Source of the DNA: Mesostigma viride
Taxonomy: Eukaryota > Streptophyta > Mesostigmatophyceae > Mesostigmatales > Mesostigmataceae
DNA length: 64,000 nt
Assembly: GCA_009746045.1 (NCBI GenBank)
Contig: RPFO01000594.1
Location: forward strand, 354,501 to 418,500
Direction: 5' to 3'
Below, in pieces: positions 43,801 to 53,392 of this stretch. Below the pieces are notes generated by a model. The model was not told where the DNA came from. It worked only from the letters and a program-made list of their open reading frames with translations, and did not search any database. The translations under genes and the position numbers were made by a program. Positions within the stretch are counted from its first letter, which is position 1, and every line of letters begins with the position of its first letter.

Positions 43801-43852
43801 CATCGCGATGATGATGATCTGATTCAGTTCAGTTATGATAGTCAGCCGCGAC

Positions 43853-43940
43853 CAGACGCCCACCTACATCCGCCACAAGACCAGCCCCGGCCCGGAGAAG
43901 CCCCAAGTGTCGGTATGTACTGGCGGGGCGCGCGCTTCCC
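43853..43940 (+). pseudogene. Short C-terminal ORF1 fragment
   Basis: The frame reads YIRHKTSPGPEKPQVSV and then CTGGA, which aligns with YLRHKQDPQKPKVYWRGG in the copy A protein. It is directly joined to an RRM fragment of another copy at 43940, so the order is scrambled. It is either a tandem insertion or a recombination product. Confidence 0.55.
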
Positions 43941-44812
43941 CTAGAAGCCAGGTGGGACGTACGTCAACCTCCATTGCCGACGAGCTCAAGGACCAGCTCC
44001 TTACCCTCATGGGCCTGGTAGGTGAGGTAGAACTGCGTGGGTGCCACCACCTTCCCCACTGATGCACTCACGGGTCAAGGCGGCTCCCCCACTGCAGTCC
44101 TGCTCACCTTCCACTCCCCTGAGGACAAGCAGCGGTTCCTTTCTCGTCGCAAGCGGTTGCACGACCACACGCACCTGGACGCTGGACAACGACCTGAGCC
44201 CCGCTCGATCAGCAGCAGCAACGACGCGACCTGTGGCCGGAATACCTCCGCCACAAGCAGGACCCAAAGAAGCCCAAGGTGTAATGGGAGGGGCGAGGAC
44301 CTGATGATCAACCACAAGATGTGGACGACGGCCGGGCCCTGCGAGCTAGAATAGCCTAGCTTGCATTCATTGGTCATAGTCATGCACTGCCGCCATGGCA
44401 TGCAGCCATGCCTAGAATGTTTGCCTAGCTGTGCCACCATATACCTATAGTCACACGCGCGTGGCACCGCTAACACACGGTACCTACACAACCATGCACT
44501 GAGCCATAGCCCTAGCTTAGCCCTTGATCAGCTGATGATGCTGCGCCCGGCCTGGAGCTATGATCAGATTACTTCAATGCCCATGCTCGTTGCTCACTAT
44601 GATATGCTCACATGGGTATTATTGCACCCACAGAACTTGCACCGGATTGTCTATCGTGTCCGATTGCAGCTGTGGAATGCCTCTGGCATGAAGGAGAAAT
44701 TAAGGGTTGTCTCTGCCCTTTCTTCCTGTTGTGCACATACAAGGATTAAAAGCACTTCGGTGCATGCTCCGTGACTCCCCAACGGGTGCACGAGTTTTTA
44801 ATTAATGGAGGT
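43941..44812 (+). mobile_element. 5'-truncated retroposon of the copy A family (copy E)
   Basis: It has the RRM part of ORF1 (ADELKDQLLTLMGLVGEVEL), then, after frameshifts, the C-terminal domain (EDKQRFLSRRKRLHDHTH, GEDLMINHKMW). The 3' UTR and terminal hairpin (CTCCGTGACTCCCCAACGGG) and a TTTTTAATTAAT tail follow. A 4-bp insertion gives AAATTAA at 44697-44703. It is inserted in, or abuts, the minus-strand ORF1 fragment at 44813. Confidence 0.75.
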
Positions 44813-45690
44813 GGTGGCCGGTGGTGCATGGTGGATCGGAGAGGAGGGGAAGCTTGGCAGCCAGCGTGCCGCCCATGGCCGCCACATCTGCGCGCGGTGC
44901 CCAAGAAGGGGTGTCACGAGCTGCACGAGGGCCTGGTTGTTGATGGAGCGGATTTCGGAGGTGGAATTCATGGAAGTGGGGCCGGCCCAGATCTCGGCGA
45001 CAGAGCGCCCGAAGGAGCAGAGGGCGATGAGCTGAAGGCGGGGGCAAGGGAAGCTGGTCAGATCCGGCGTGTAAGCACCGACCGAGCGGCCAGGCGGAAT
45101 GAGGCGACCGTGGACGTTAAGGACGTGCTGGCACAGGGCAAGAAGCGAGGCACCTGCACGACCCGTAGAACGGCATGCAGGGCGTGCATAAAGTGGGTGG
45201 GAGCGGCTTGGGCAGCTTGTCCACCTTGTGGCTGAGGTGACGTCAAAGTCGACTTCATTCCAGGCTGCTCGATATTTGGCTCGGCATGCAGGGGGCGGTT
45301 CCTCAGGGCGGCTGCGTTTAGGCTCGAAGACGATGCAGATGGCGAGGCACTTGAGCCCGGTATAGGGGGCTAGCTGGGCAGCCACCAGTGCGCGGCTAGT
45401 GTCACCACTGCATTCCGGGCCTGCGGGCGAAGAAGCTGCAGCCGGAGGACTCAGGTGCAGACACATCAGTTTTCAGGGCTCAGCGCAGCCGCGTACGTTG
45501 CGTAGAGGAGGCTGCGCCTTGCTCGTCATATATTGCGTAATAACTTCGAAAAATTGTATCAGTGTGTGCGTCTTAGAAAGACGAAGCGATTGCGCGATAT
45601 TCGCGGCCGACTTTGGTGCCCAAAGTTATGAGCGCCGCCGTCAGCCATGGCTACCTCGTGGCTCGTGGCTCAATATGCATGTTGATGGTG
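44813..45690 (-). pseudogene. N-terminal ORF1 fragment and 5' UTR (copy H)
   Basis: Around 44870-44960 a minus frame has ADVAAMGGTLAAKLPLLSD, which matches AADVAAMQGSTLAAELPHLS at 41838-42885. Further right, near 45560-45650, the sequence GTGCGTCTTAGAAAGACG and CCGCCGTCAGCCAT matches the 5' UTR of copy A (34485-34590). So this is the 5' half of an element whose 3' half was replaced or displaced by copy E. Confidence 0.6.
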
Positions 45691-45856
45691 CGGATCAATT
45701 TGAAAAATTTGACCACATCCGCCATGTATTGCACGGTTGTATTGCACCCACAGTGTTGCGCCCGCACCATGATGTGGAGAGAGCCGGCGCTTTGTGGCCA
45801 TGCATGCACCTGGCGCGGTGAGCCGGAGCTAGGGCGCCCTCCCTCCTTCTCATATA

Positions 45857-45910
45857 TTAATTAATTAATTAATTAGACTCGTGCTCCCGTTGGGGAGTCA
45901 CGGAGCATTA
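45857..45910 (-). repeat. Minimal retroposon 3' end
   Basis: A TTAATTAATTAATTAATTAG tail is followed by the CTCGTGCTCCCGTTGGGG hairpin and stops after GGAGCA. Only about 50 bp of the element is present. It is a very short truncated insertion, or the tail of copy H. Confidence 0.7.
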
Positions 45911-46156
45911 ACCCCGATGGATGGATGGATGGGTGCACACATTCCTACCGGTCTAATCTATCTACATTGGCTACATACTACATCTATCTAACAACATTCT
46001 CATATATAATTGTGTAGATACGAAAGGGTTTGAAGGTTCCTTAATCGGTACCCACATAACGCAGTCTACGTGCTAATTAAATAATTGATTAGTTAATTAA
46101 TTAATTTATTAATTGATGAGAGTCAGCATGTCCGAGTCACTAATCACACCACGGAT
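45911..46156. other. AT-rich spacer
   Basis: It contains GATGGATGGATGGATGG and a run of TTAATTAATTAATT words near 46080-46110. No gene is seen. Confidence 0.4.
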
Positions 46157-46546
46157 AGTCCAAAACCCAGGAGCTTGAAGACCGTCGCCAGGCATGCAAC
46201 AACGGGAGGCCACCGACCGCGCCCGCCGCGACTGCAGAGTGGTGCTGCGTCGCTTCCCCGGGAAGCCAGGTGAGACGTCTTGACCACCCTTGCCGACGAG
46301 CTCAATTACCCTCATGGGCCTGGTAGGTGCTCAAGGTAGAGCTGCGTTGGTGCCACCGCCTTCCCCACTCACGGGACAAGGCGGCTCCCCCACCAGTCCT
46401 GCTCACCTTCCCCTCCCCTGACGACAACCAGCGGTAACTTCCTTTCTCGTCGCAAGAGGTTGCATGACCTCACCTGAACGTTGGACGACGACCTGACCCC
46501 GGCCCGCTCAGCAGCAGCAGCGACGCGACCTATGGCCGGAATATAC

Positions 46547-47223
46547 AGTTAATATGGCTGTTACGTCCAAGCTCTAAAAGAGAAGAAAGGGCTGGAGTTA
46601 ATATTGCCTGGCAAGCAATATTATTCTACTAAGCTACTTGGCTTGTAGAGATTCTACTTCCGGTTACTACAATCCAGAAACGGGTTCATTCTGATGAGTA
46701 TTGCTCGAGATATGAGCAAGATACTGTTCTACTACATTCTACTTGGATTCTGTGATTCTACGGTGGTTCTTCAAGTGACGCGTAGCATACGACGTCTTGT
46801 CACAGTGTACGATAGGACATTTAGTCTCCGACACTGCGGTCTATTCAATGCTATTGATTAGACGTAACAAATAGTGACAGGACTTGTGCGACAGGACACT
46901 GATGTGACTATTTATGGATAACGAGTCGAGATCTGCTGGTCCAGAGTGAAGGACAGCAATATTGTGAGATGATCTGTCCTATCAGTCATCTGGATGTGAC
47001 TGTGTCACAATTAGTATATAACGAGCAGGACGCTGCCACTTGGTAGCACCACTTTCCCTGCACCTGTGTCCTCGCACCTTCGGCGACGGTTCTCACGTGC
47101 CTTGTGCGTTCTGTGCTGGTAGCCATAACCAGCAACGTAAACCTATTGATTAATATAACTACTTCCTCTGTAGATATTAATCAGTGCAGGCTGAACCACA
47201 GTTCAGCCACAGTTTCGTTAACT
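46547..47223 (+). repeat. Copia 5' LTR
   Basis: It begins AGTTAATATGGCTG and ends CGTTAACT. A TATATAA box lies at 47015-47021, so transcription would start around 47045-47050. The first 50 bp look like a tandem duplication: PPT-like AAAAGAGAAGAAAGGGCTGG followed by AGTTAATATTG recurs inside the LTR. No tRNA-iMet-type primer site follows; the next bases are CGAATTACAAGCGAG. Confidence 0.93.
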
Positions 47224-47304
47224 CGAATTACAAGCGAGTTCGTAATCTACTGATTACGGCATTGATTTCTGGTGTCGGCAATTTTTACGGTGTTTTTCCA
47301 TTAT

Positions 47305-47868
47305 ATGGGAAACACGCGTGAATATCGTGAGCCATCTCCCGAGCGTGCGTCGGCTCCATCGTCTTCAGGCTTTAATTTCAACGTTCAACGTACGGCGTCA
47401 ACTGCTGCGCTGCATTCGCGTGCTGTTCAACCTTCGCTGTCTCAAGCGCTCGTCAGCCGGCCGCCAGTTTCTAACGATCTGCATCAGTTCGTCGACGACC
47501 TTACTCAAGATTTGGAAATCCTGTCGGAAAATTCCCATATTTTCCGAAGGCTTGCAGCGTCGGGATCAGACGAGCAAGCTCAAGTAATTTCGGCGCTTCG
47601 CACCTACGGCTTGGGTGTTCTGGCGTTGGCGACAGCGTGGTCTGGAATTTCGGCGACTCTTCCGACTGTCGCAGTTCCGGTTAGCAACAACGGGTGGGCG
47701 TCGTCAGTCAACGGTATCATAAACGTCGCTGCTTCGATTCAGCGGCAATCAAACGCTGAGGAGCCAGGTGAAAACAGCGAGGGGCTTCCTGATTTATATC
47801 CGAGTATTGTGCAGCAGATTTTGGATAACGTATTGCAGTTTCCGCGCGACGATATGCGGCTGGATTAA
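47305..47868 (+). CDS. Extra ORF upstream of gag in the copia element
   Basis: The first ATG in the frame is at 47305 (MGNTREYREPSPERASAPSS). The product is 187 residues, with a Ser/Pro-rich N-terminus, an acidic middle (VDDLTQDLEILSENSHIFRR) and a hydrophobic helix (GLGVLALATAWSGISATLP) near residues 105-125. The C-terminus is acidic (PDLYPSIVQQILDNVL). It has no cysteine/histidine cluster and no gag or pol motif. It is the first ORF after the 5' LTR, 151 bp ahead of the gag ATG, in the same orientation. I do not recognise the family. The intact frame in a young element suggests a function in the element's life cycle. Confidence 0.7.
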   Translation: MGNTREYREPSPERASAPSSSGFNFNVQRTASTAALHSRAVQPSLSQALVSRPPVSNDLHQFVDDLTQDLEILSENSHIFRRLAASGSDEQAQVISALRTYGLGVLALATAWSGISATLPTVAVPVSNNGWASSVNGIINVAASIQRQSNAEEPGENSEGLPDLYPSIVQQILDNVLQFPRDDMRLD

Positions 47869-48019
47869 ATTTTCTGTTATAATTAACAGAGAATTAATTC
47901 AGGAAAATTTTTTTTCGTGGTTCCAGAGCTTAAGGGATTAATTTATTAATTCCCCAGCAGTATTCTTTCTTCAGCATCGGCATCGGCATCGACAGTTGTC
48001 ATCGGCATTCGCAGCGACC

Positions 48020-49068
48020 ATGCAGGGTTTGGAAGACGGCGAGATACGCGGCGAACAAATGCTGCGGGGTCAGAATTTTAATCAGAATTTTAATCGCCCA
48101 GCAGCAGCAGAGCAGCCCCGCAGAGCCAAGGCCCAGGAGGGCTTTGCTATTCTTAACCAGCTTCCCAGTCTCAAGGAGCACTGGACTGTTAAGGATAAGG
48201 ATATTACCATTAGGCACCTTAAGGGATATAAGGGCTTATATAATGGTAACAATCCTCTGCAGGTGCTGTGTATGTCACAGTACCTTCTTAAGTGTCCCAA
48301 GAGGGTGCAGAAGTATGTAAATGACAAGTTTGAGGATGGAGATTCCTGGGAGGTTTTTATAGCTGAGTTTGAGGTGTTCCTAGATGATAAGAGGGCTAGT
48401 GATGGCTCCTTTTGGAAGAAGGAGTACATTGATTTCAAGGCTGAGGGTCTGATTCTGCAGGCATTTGAGGATTTTCAGGAGCTCAGGCACAATTGTGCTG
48501 GCAAGGGGTATGTAGTGTCAGATGAGATTGCCATGGATGATTTCCTAGGTAGCCTGGGATTGGATGAGGTCACCTTGGATAACCTGCAGGTGCACATGCG
48601 TACATGCACCACCTGGGCTGCTATGGTGGCCAAGATCAAGGATTATTTCAGGGGCAAGTATGTGGGAGGCAAGAAGGAGGCAGACAAGGCCAGGGAGAAG
48701 CAGAAGGAGAAGGATAAGGTGGATATGGCAGCTGCAGCAGGGGGCAGTGTTCCCAAGGTCAAGGGCAACCAATGGGGGGGCAGCCCTCCAACGGTTATGG
48801 TCCACCAAGGTCAGGGCCTTCCAAGCGGGGGGGCTTCCAGGCCAAGGGCTTCAGTGGCTTCAAGCGTCGTGGAGGTCCTTCCCAGGAGCAGCCAGCGGCT
48901 CAGCGTCCCAGATTTGATTTCAACAGGGTGGGGTCCCAGCGGGGACCACCTGGGGTGGGGACACCTCGTATCACATGTTATTTCTGTCACCAGCAGGGCC
49001 ACATCCGTAAGGACTGCCCTAGCTGGCGTAAGCAAAGGGGCCAAGGTGGGTATAACAACCCAACCTGA
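48020..49068 (+). CDS. Copia gag with zinc knuckle, frame changes at a G run
   Basis: The first ATG is at 48020 (MQGLEDGEIRGEQMLRGQNF). The capsid-like region runs through HLKGYKGLYNGNNPLQVLCM and DDFLGSLGLDEVTLDNLQVH to a Lys-rich stretch. At the G7 run (48774-48780) the coding signal moves to the -1 frame. There it continues as a Gly/Pro/Arg-rich segment and one CCHC knuckle (CYFCHQQGHIRKDC) up to a TGA at 49066-49068. In the original frame translation continues to 49096 without a knuckle. The site GGGGGGC fits the X-XXY-YYZ pattern for -1 slippage, but a one-base deletion in a homopolymer would look the same. The knuckle frame is also the pol frame. Confidence 0.8.
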
Positions 49069-52000
49069 CGGGCTCAGCCTTCCCTGGGCTTGCTAGGGTC
49101 CGCCAGGGAGGGGGCTAAGAGTGACCCCCCCATTACTCTGGATGAAGTTGATTTGCTCCCTGCACAGGTTGAGAGTCTCCCACTTAAGGTTGAGAGTCCC
49201 CCTGCACAGGTTGAGGGTGCATCCATGGAGGAAGAACACAATGGGGTAGTGACTGGGTCTTCCCACGTCACCATGGTGAAAGCAGTTACCACAAGGCAAC
49301 AACGTTCCCACATGGCTCTTGGAGGTAGTTTGCGTACTCCTTCAATGTTGGAGCGTGGAAGTCCTGCCTTAGGGCAGGAAGCTCCTCTAGAGGAGGAGGG
49401 TGAGGCTGATGGCCTGAATGATGCAATGGGGAGCATGGTTGTAAGTGAGCGTGCTGTTCCCAGCACCTCACCTGTATTTAATAAAATGTCTCTTGTGTCA
49501 AACATTGCATTGAGATTGCATCACATGTTTGGTCATGCTGCCCAGGCACTCCAGTTTGCAAGGAGGCTGGGAGGGACATCTTTGTTTAATGCAGTAAAAC
49601 AGGTTGCTGAGGCTTGTTCCTGTAGGCTGGTTGCTCCCAAGCCTAAGAAGTCTCATGTCAGACAACCTGTGTTGCAGCCTGGATATGTACAATGTGATAT
49701 CCAAGAAATCAGGAAACTGATTTTGTTGGTTGGTGTTGATAGATATACCAAGTACAAGGTGCTGGAGCTGTTGCAAGACAAGTCTAAGCCATGTTTGGTG
49801 GCTGGGCTCCAGGCTATCAGATCCAGAATGAAACCAGTGATCCAGCTGCAGTGTGATTTAGAATTTGAGTGCTGCATGGGGAATGAAGACCTCCCTGAGT
49901 TATTTATTGTACACAGGGAGTCCCATGGCAGTCAAGGCGTGGTGGAGAGGACAATCAGAGAACTCAAGACTATTCTGCTGACGGAGAAGAAGATTCCAAG
50001 ATTGGTTCCAGCTATTATCAAGACGGCCTGGTTAAGGTCAGTTGAGGACAGATTGAATGTCAGGGCATCCATGTATGTTGGAGAGGTCCCTGTGACTCCA
50101 TTATCATTGCATCTTCGGGAGCTCCCTACTGAGGTTGAGCAAGCCTGGAAAGATAGCCTTATGTTCAAGTTTGCCAAGTTGAGGCAGAAAGACAAGGGCT
50201 GGAGTGTTCTGAAACCTGTTGTTGGCCAGAGGGTAATTGTGTGGAAAGAGCCCAAGCTTGCAGGCAAGCGTGGTAGCTGGCACCCTGGAGTAGTGACCAG
50301 GGTGGAACTAGCTGGGCACAAGTGCTGGGTGAAGATGGAGGATCCTCCCCAGAATGTGCACCGTCTGTCGTGGTCATATGTACGTCTAAGGGGTGCTGAA
50401 GCAGAGGCAGTAGCTCCTGATGTGACAACCTTGCCAGTTGGTCATGACGTCATCCCTGATCATCACGTTCAAGCTGGAAGTAATCCCCGGGTAAGTCCTG
50501 GCCAGACCCCTGGATCGGTTAACTTTCCATCCTTAGGACAGGCAGATGTGGTCCCCTCTAGCCTCACTAAGCATAGAGGTGTGGGCCTGAAAGATGTGGT
50601 GCTGGCTATGCAAAAAGCCAAGCAAGGACCTCGGGTGTCCAAGCTCAGCCAGTTGGAGGAGTCCGAGGATGCTGTCCTAGAGGTAGATACCAATGCTGAG
50701 GTTTCTGTTATGGGATCTCAACATACAGGTCAACGGCAGGTGCTTTCGCCTAGTTGTGCTTGGGTGTCTGACTTTAGTGGCAGGACACACATTATGGTAT
50801 TGGGAGAGGTGCTGGTACCCTTCATGGGTGAGGATGTCACATTTCTTGTGCTTGAAGATTATGATGGCCCTATCATCTTGGGTCAAAATTTTCTGAGCTC
50901 TCCTAGAATTGTTGTGGCATCTGATAAGCTGAGAAAGTTTGGCTGGGGTAGCATACCCTTGGTCAATTTTAAAACCTCCCTTGCCAGTGTATTTAATTCT
51001 GTGAAAGCGATCAAGAATGTGCAGTGGCCTGAGAATCAGATTCCTGTGGCTTCCAGTCTTGTTATGCCAGCTGCTCTACACCCTAGCAGTATTGGTATTA
51101 CTAAGAGATCACTGGCTGCTCATTCTCCTCTTAGCTATGATCAGCTTGTCCAGGAAATGAGTTCTCCTCTAATGTTTGAGGCCTGGAGGCTAGCATTTGC
51201 CAAGGCTCTAGAGGAGTGGTTGCAGTTTGACTGCTGTCAGCCTGTGAATGAAGTTCCCCCATACAGTACACGGTTGAAGCTCAGATTCGTCATCAAGCGG
51301 AAGGAGGTGGAGGGGGTGTCTGTTCCCCATGTGCGTCCAGTTCTCAATGAATACCGTGGTACTGGGGATCTTCTGGGCGAGGAGTTGTATACACCTGGGA
51401 TGCTACATGATACATGGCGTATTTTATTGTGCCTGTATGTCGGTATGCTGAACCAGGGTGCTGATATGTCTTCAGTTCTGCTAGATTTCAAGAGAGCATT
51501 TCTGAAGGGTGATCCCAGTGTGGCTCAGCAGGTGTGGCATTGTGAAACTCCATTTCATGTGCCAGTTCCTGTAGCCTGGCAGGCAGAGCTCCAGTCTAGC
51601 TACCTGCTGATTCTGAAGGGTCTAGAAGGTCTCAGGTCCAGTCCCATCATTTGGAGGCTCACCTTGGAAGACTTCTTGACTAAACACTGTGGGTTGAAGG
51701 TGTCATCTGTGGACCCATGTTTATTGCTGGGTAGGTGGCATGATTTACCTGTGTATGCTAGCCTGCATGGTGATGACTTGCACTTGATTGCTCCCACTAA
51801 GTGGTTGAGTCAGTTTGTGCCCATCATTAATGATGCATTTCCTTTGGGAAAAGAATTGTGGCAGAAGCCTGGAGAGGCTGTCACGTTCTGTGGAATGCAG
51901 GCTACATTGGTTCAGGAGGGGAGTCAGTGGCTGATTAAGCTGCAGGCGGGCAATGACTACAAGAGTACCATTCTTCAATCTGTTCCAGAGGTCATGACGT

Positions 52001-52665
52001 CATCCATTGCACCTGAGCTGAAAGGCAAGTTGGCCTGGTATGGCAGCATTTGTGGGCCTGACATGATGGTCCATAGCAGATCCCCTGATGATGTGCTAAT
52101 TCTGGAGGAGCCTTCCCAGATTATTGCACATGTTAACAAGTCTCCTGGTATTACTTTAGCTGGGATTGATTTGTCTTTGCCATTTTCCTTGGATATCTAT
52201 GTTGATAGCTCCATGGATAGCAGGCAAGTTTCTAAGGTCAGAGGCAGGTCAGCTGGCTTGTTTGTGCTTCAGCAACATAGGCCTAGTCTTGTGGCCTGGT
52301 ACAGTCGTCTTCAAAGAAGGGTTGCTGTGAGTTCAGATGTCTCTGAGTGCAGAGCCATTTGTGAAGGGATTCAGTCCAGTTTGTACATCAAGGAGCTGTT
52401 GCTAGCTATGGCTTCAGTGACTCCTCATACTCTTCAGATGGAAACCTTGATCCTTTCAGATAACATGGGCATGGTCCAGTTTGTGCACAAGCAGTTGGCC
52501 AGGAGCAGAGATCTGGATTATCTCCTGTTGAAGGAGTTGGCAGGTCTGGTGGATATTCAACATCTTCCAGGTTCTGAGAATCCTGCTGATGCCTTGACCA
52601 AGTTACCTCACAAGTCTGCTGAGCAATATAAGCTTCTTTACAAGCTGATGAGCTCCTCTGTGTGA
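49069..52665 (+). CDS. Copia pol: integrase, protease-like, RT, RNase H
   Basis: The frame follows the gag TGA directly, so it is probably expressed by readthrough; the first ATG is at 49090 (numbering from there). LHHMFGH (143-149) with EACSCR marks the pre-integrase zinc region. Integrase acidic residues are in VQCDIQEI (about 200), LQCDLEFEC and VVERTIRELK (about 285). Residues 530-600 look like a retropepsin: EVDTNAEVSVM (catalytic DTG altered to DTN) and DGPIILGQNFL. RT follows (LLDFKRAFLKGD near 798; LHGDD in place of YVDD near 892), then RNase H (DIYVDSSMD near 1037; WYSRLQRRVAVSSDVSECRA; ENPADALTK). In standard copia elements the protease precedes integrase. Length is about 1,200 residues, and the frame is fully open. 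Confidence 0.88.
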   Translation, partial: RAQPSLGLLGSAREGAKSDPPITLDEVDLLPAQVESLPLKVESPPAQVEGASMEEEHNGVVTGSSHVTMVKAVTTRQQRSHMALGGSLRTPSMLERGSPALGQEAPLEEEGEADGLNDAMGSMVVSERAVPSTSPVFNKMSLVSNIALRLHHMFGHAAQALQFARRLGGTSLFNAVKQVAEACSCRLVAPKPKKSHVRQPVLQPGYVQCDIQEIRKLILLVGVDRYTKYKVLELLQDKSKPCLVAGLQAIRSRMKPVIQLQCDLEFECCMGNEDLPELFIVHRESHGSQGVVERTIRELKTILLTEKKIPRLVPAIIKTAWLRSVEDRLNVRASMYVGEVPVTPLSLHLRELPTEVEQAWKDSLMFKFAKLRQKDKGWSVLKPVVGQRVIVWKEPKLAGKRGSWHPGVVTRVELAGHKCWVKMEDPPQNVHRLSWSYVRLRGAEAEAVAPDVTTLPVGHDVIPDHHVQAGSNPRVSPGQTPGSVNFPSLGQADVVPSSLTKHRGVGLKDVVLAMQKAKQGPRVSKLSQLEESEDAVLEVDTNAEVSVMGSQHTGQRQVLSPSCAWVSDFSGRTHIMVLGEVLVPFMGEDVTFLVLEDYDGPIILGQNFLSSPRIVVASDKLRKFGWGSIPLVNFKTSLASVFNSVKAIKNVQWPENQIPVASSLVMPAALHPSSIGITKRSLAAHSPLSYDQLVQEMSSPLMFEAWRLAFAKALEEWLQFDCCQPVNEVPPYSTRLKLRFVIKRKEVEGVSVPHVRPVLNEYRGTGDLLGEELYTPGMLHDTWRILLCLYVGMLNQGADMSSVLLDFKRAFLKGDPSVAQQVWHCETPFHVPVPVAWQAELQSSYLLILKGLEGLRSSPIIWRLTLEDFLTKHCGLKVSSVDPCLLLGRWHDLPVYASLHGDDLHLIAPTKWLSQFVPIINDAFPLGKELWQKPGEAVTFCGMQATLVQEGSQWLIKLQAGNDYKSTILQSVPEVMTSSIAPELKGKLAWYGSICGPDMMVHSRSPDDVLILEEPSQIIAHVNKSPGITLAGIDLSLPFSLDIYVDSSMDSRQVSKVRGRSAGLFVLQQHRPSLVAWYSRLQRRVAVSSDVSECRAICEGIQSSLYIKELLLAMASVTPHTLQMETLILSDNMGMVQFVHKQLARSRDLDYLLLKELAGLVDIQHLPGSENPADALTKLPHKSAEQYKLLYKLMSSSV

Positions 52666-53392
52666 GTTGAGCAATTCCAGTTGGAGCTTTGAGTTTGGTG
52701 ACTGATTGGGTGAGAAGAGCTAACATAGAGCTGGGCTCTGTTATGCTGAGAGCTGTGATGCTCTGAGGGCAGTAATGCTCTGTGTACATATGTGTATAAT
52801 ACTGTATTCTATGTAATGCTCAGTCATGGAGCATGATGTTGGTTGGGGGTTTGTCCTCAGTTTGAGGTTTGTCTCAACCAAAGGGATTTTATAGGGCAGG
52901 GTTCGATTCCCTGGGGCTGCTTAGGCGGATTTTCCCGGATTGGCTGGCCCATCAACCTTGCTGGTGAGGTGGCGACAGGTCCCCCTAGTTTTGTCCCAGA
53001 CAGAGGAAGGTAGTTTGTCATGTGCTTAATATATTTTGTGATGTGCTATTTCTCAGTCCATGGTGGGCGCCAGTTCTGATAACTATCAATGTCTACCTGA
53101 TAAGGTCTTGTGGGTAACTTGTGGGGTTCCAATCAGGAGCCATTATGGTGATGATTCCATTTTGGTCATTATTCTGGTTAGCCACAAGCTGCTATTCCAA
53201 ACACTTGGCTTTCTACTTCCAGTGGATAGGGAATTCATTGTAATTCGTCATGGCTGAGATGTGTTGTGATCTGGTGCTTGATTAATCCCGAGCAGAGACT
53301 ACAGAGAGCTGGGAGGGATGTCAAGTGCTATGCATGTTGTTTCTATATATGTGTTGCCAAGCCTAACAGCTCTAAAAGAAAGAAAGGGCTGG
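52666..53392 (+). other. Copia 3' non-coding region with polypurine tract
   Basis: About 720 bp lie between the pol stop and the 3' LTR. The polypurine tract AAAAGAAAGAAAGGG is at 53374-53388, followed by CTGG and the LTR start. Near 52680-52800 are several GAGCTNTGNTATGCT-like words (AGAGCTGGGCTCTGTTATGC and similar), a small imperfect repeat of unknown role. Confidence 0.75.

Noticed and set aside
47224-47290. tRNA-iMet primer site after the copia 5' LTR
   Set aside because: The usual TGGTATCAGAGC-type sequence is absent. TGGTGTCGG lies about 45 bp downstream, too far for a normal site.
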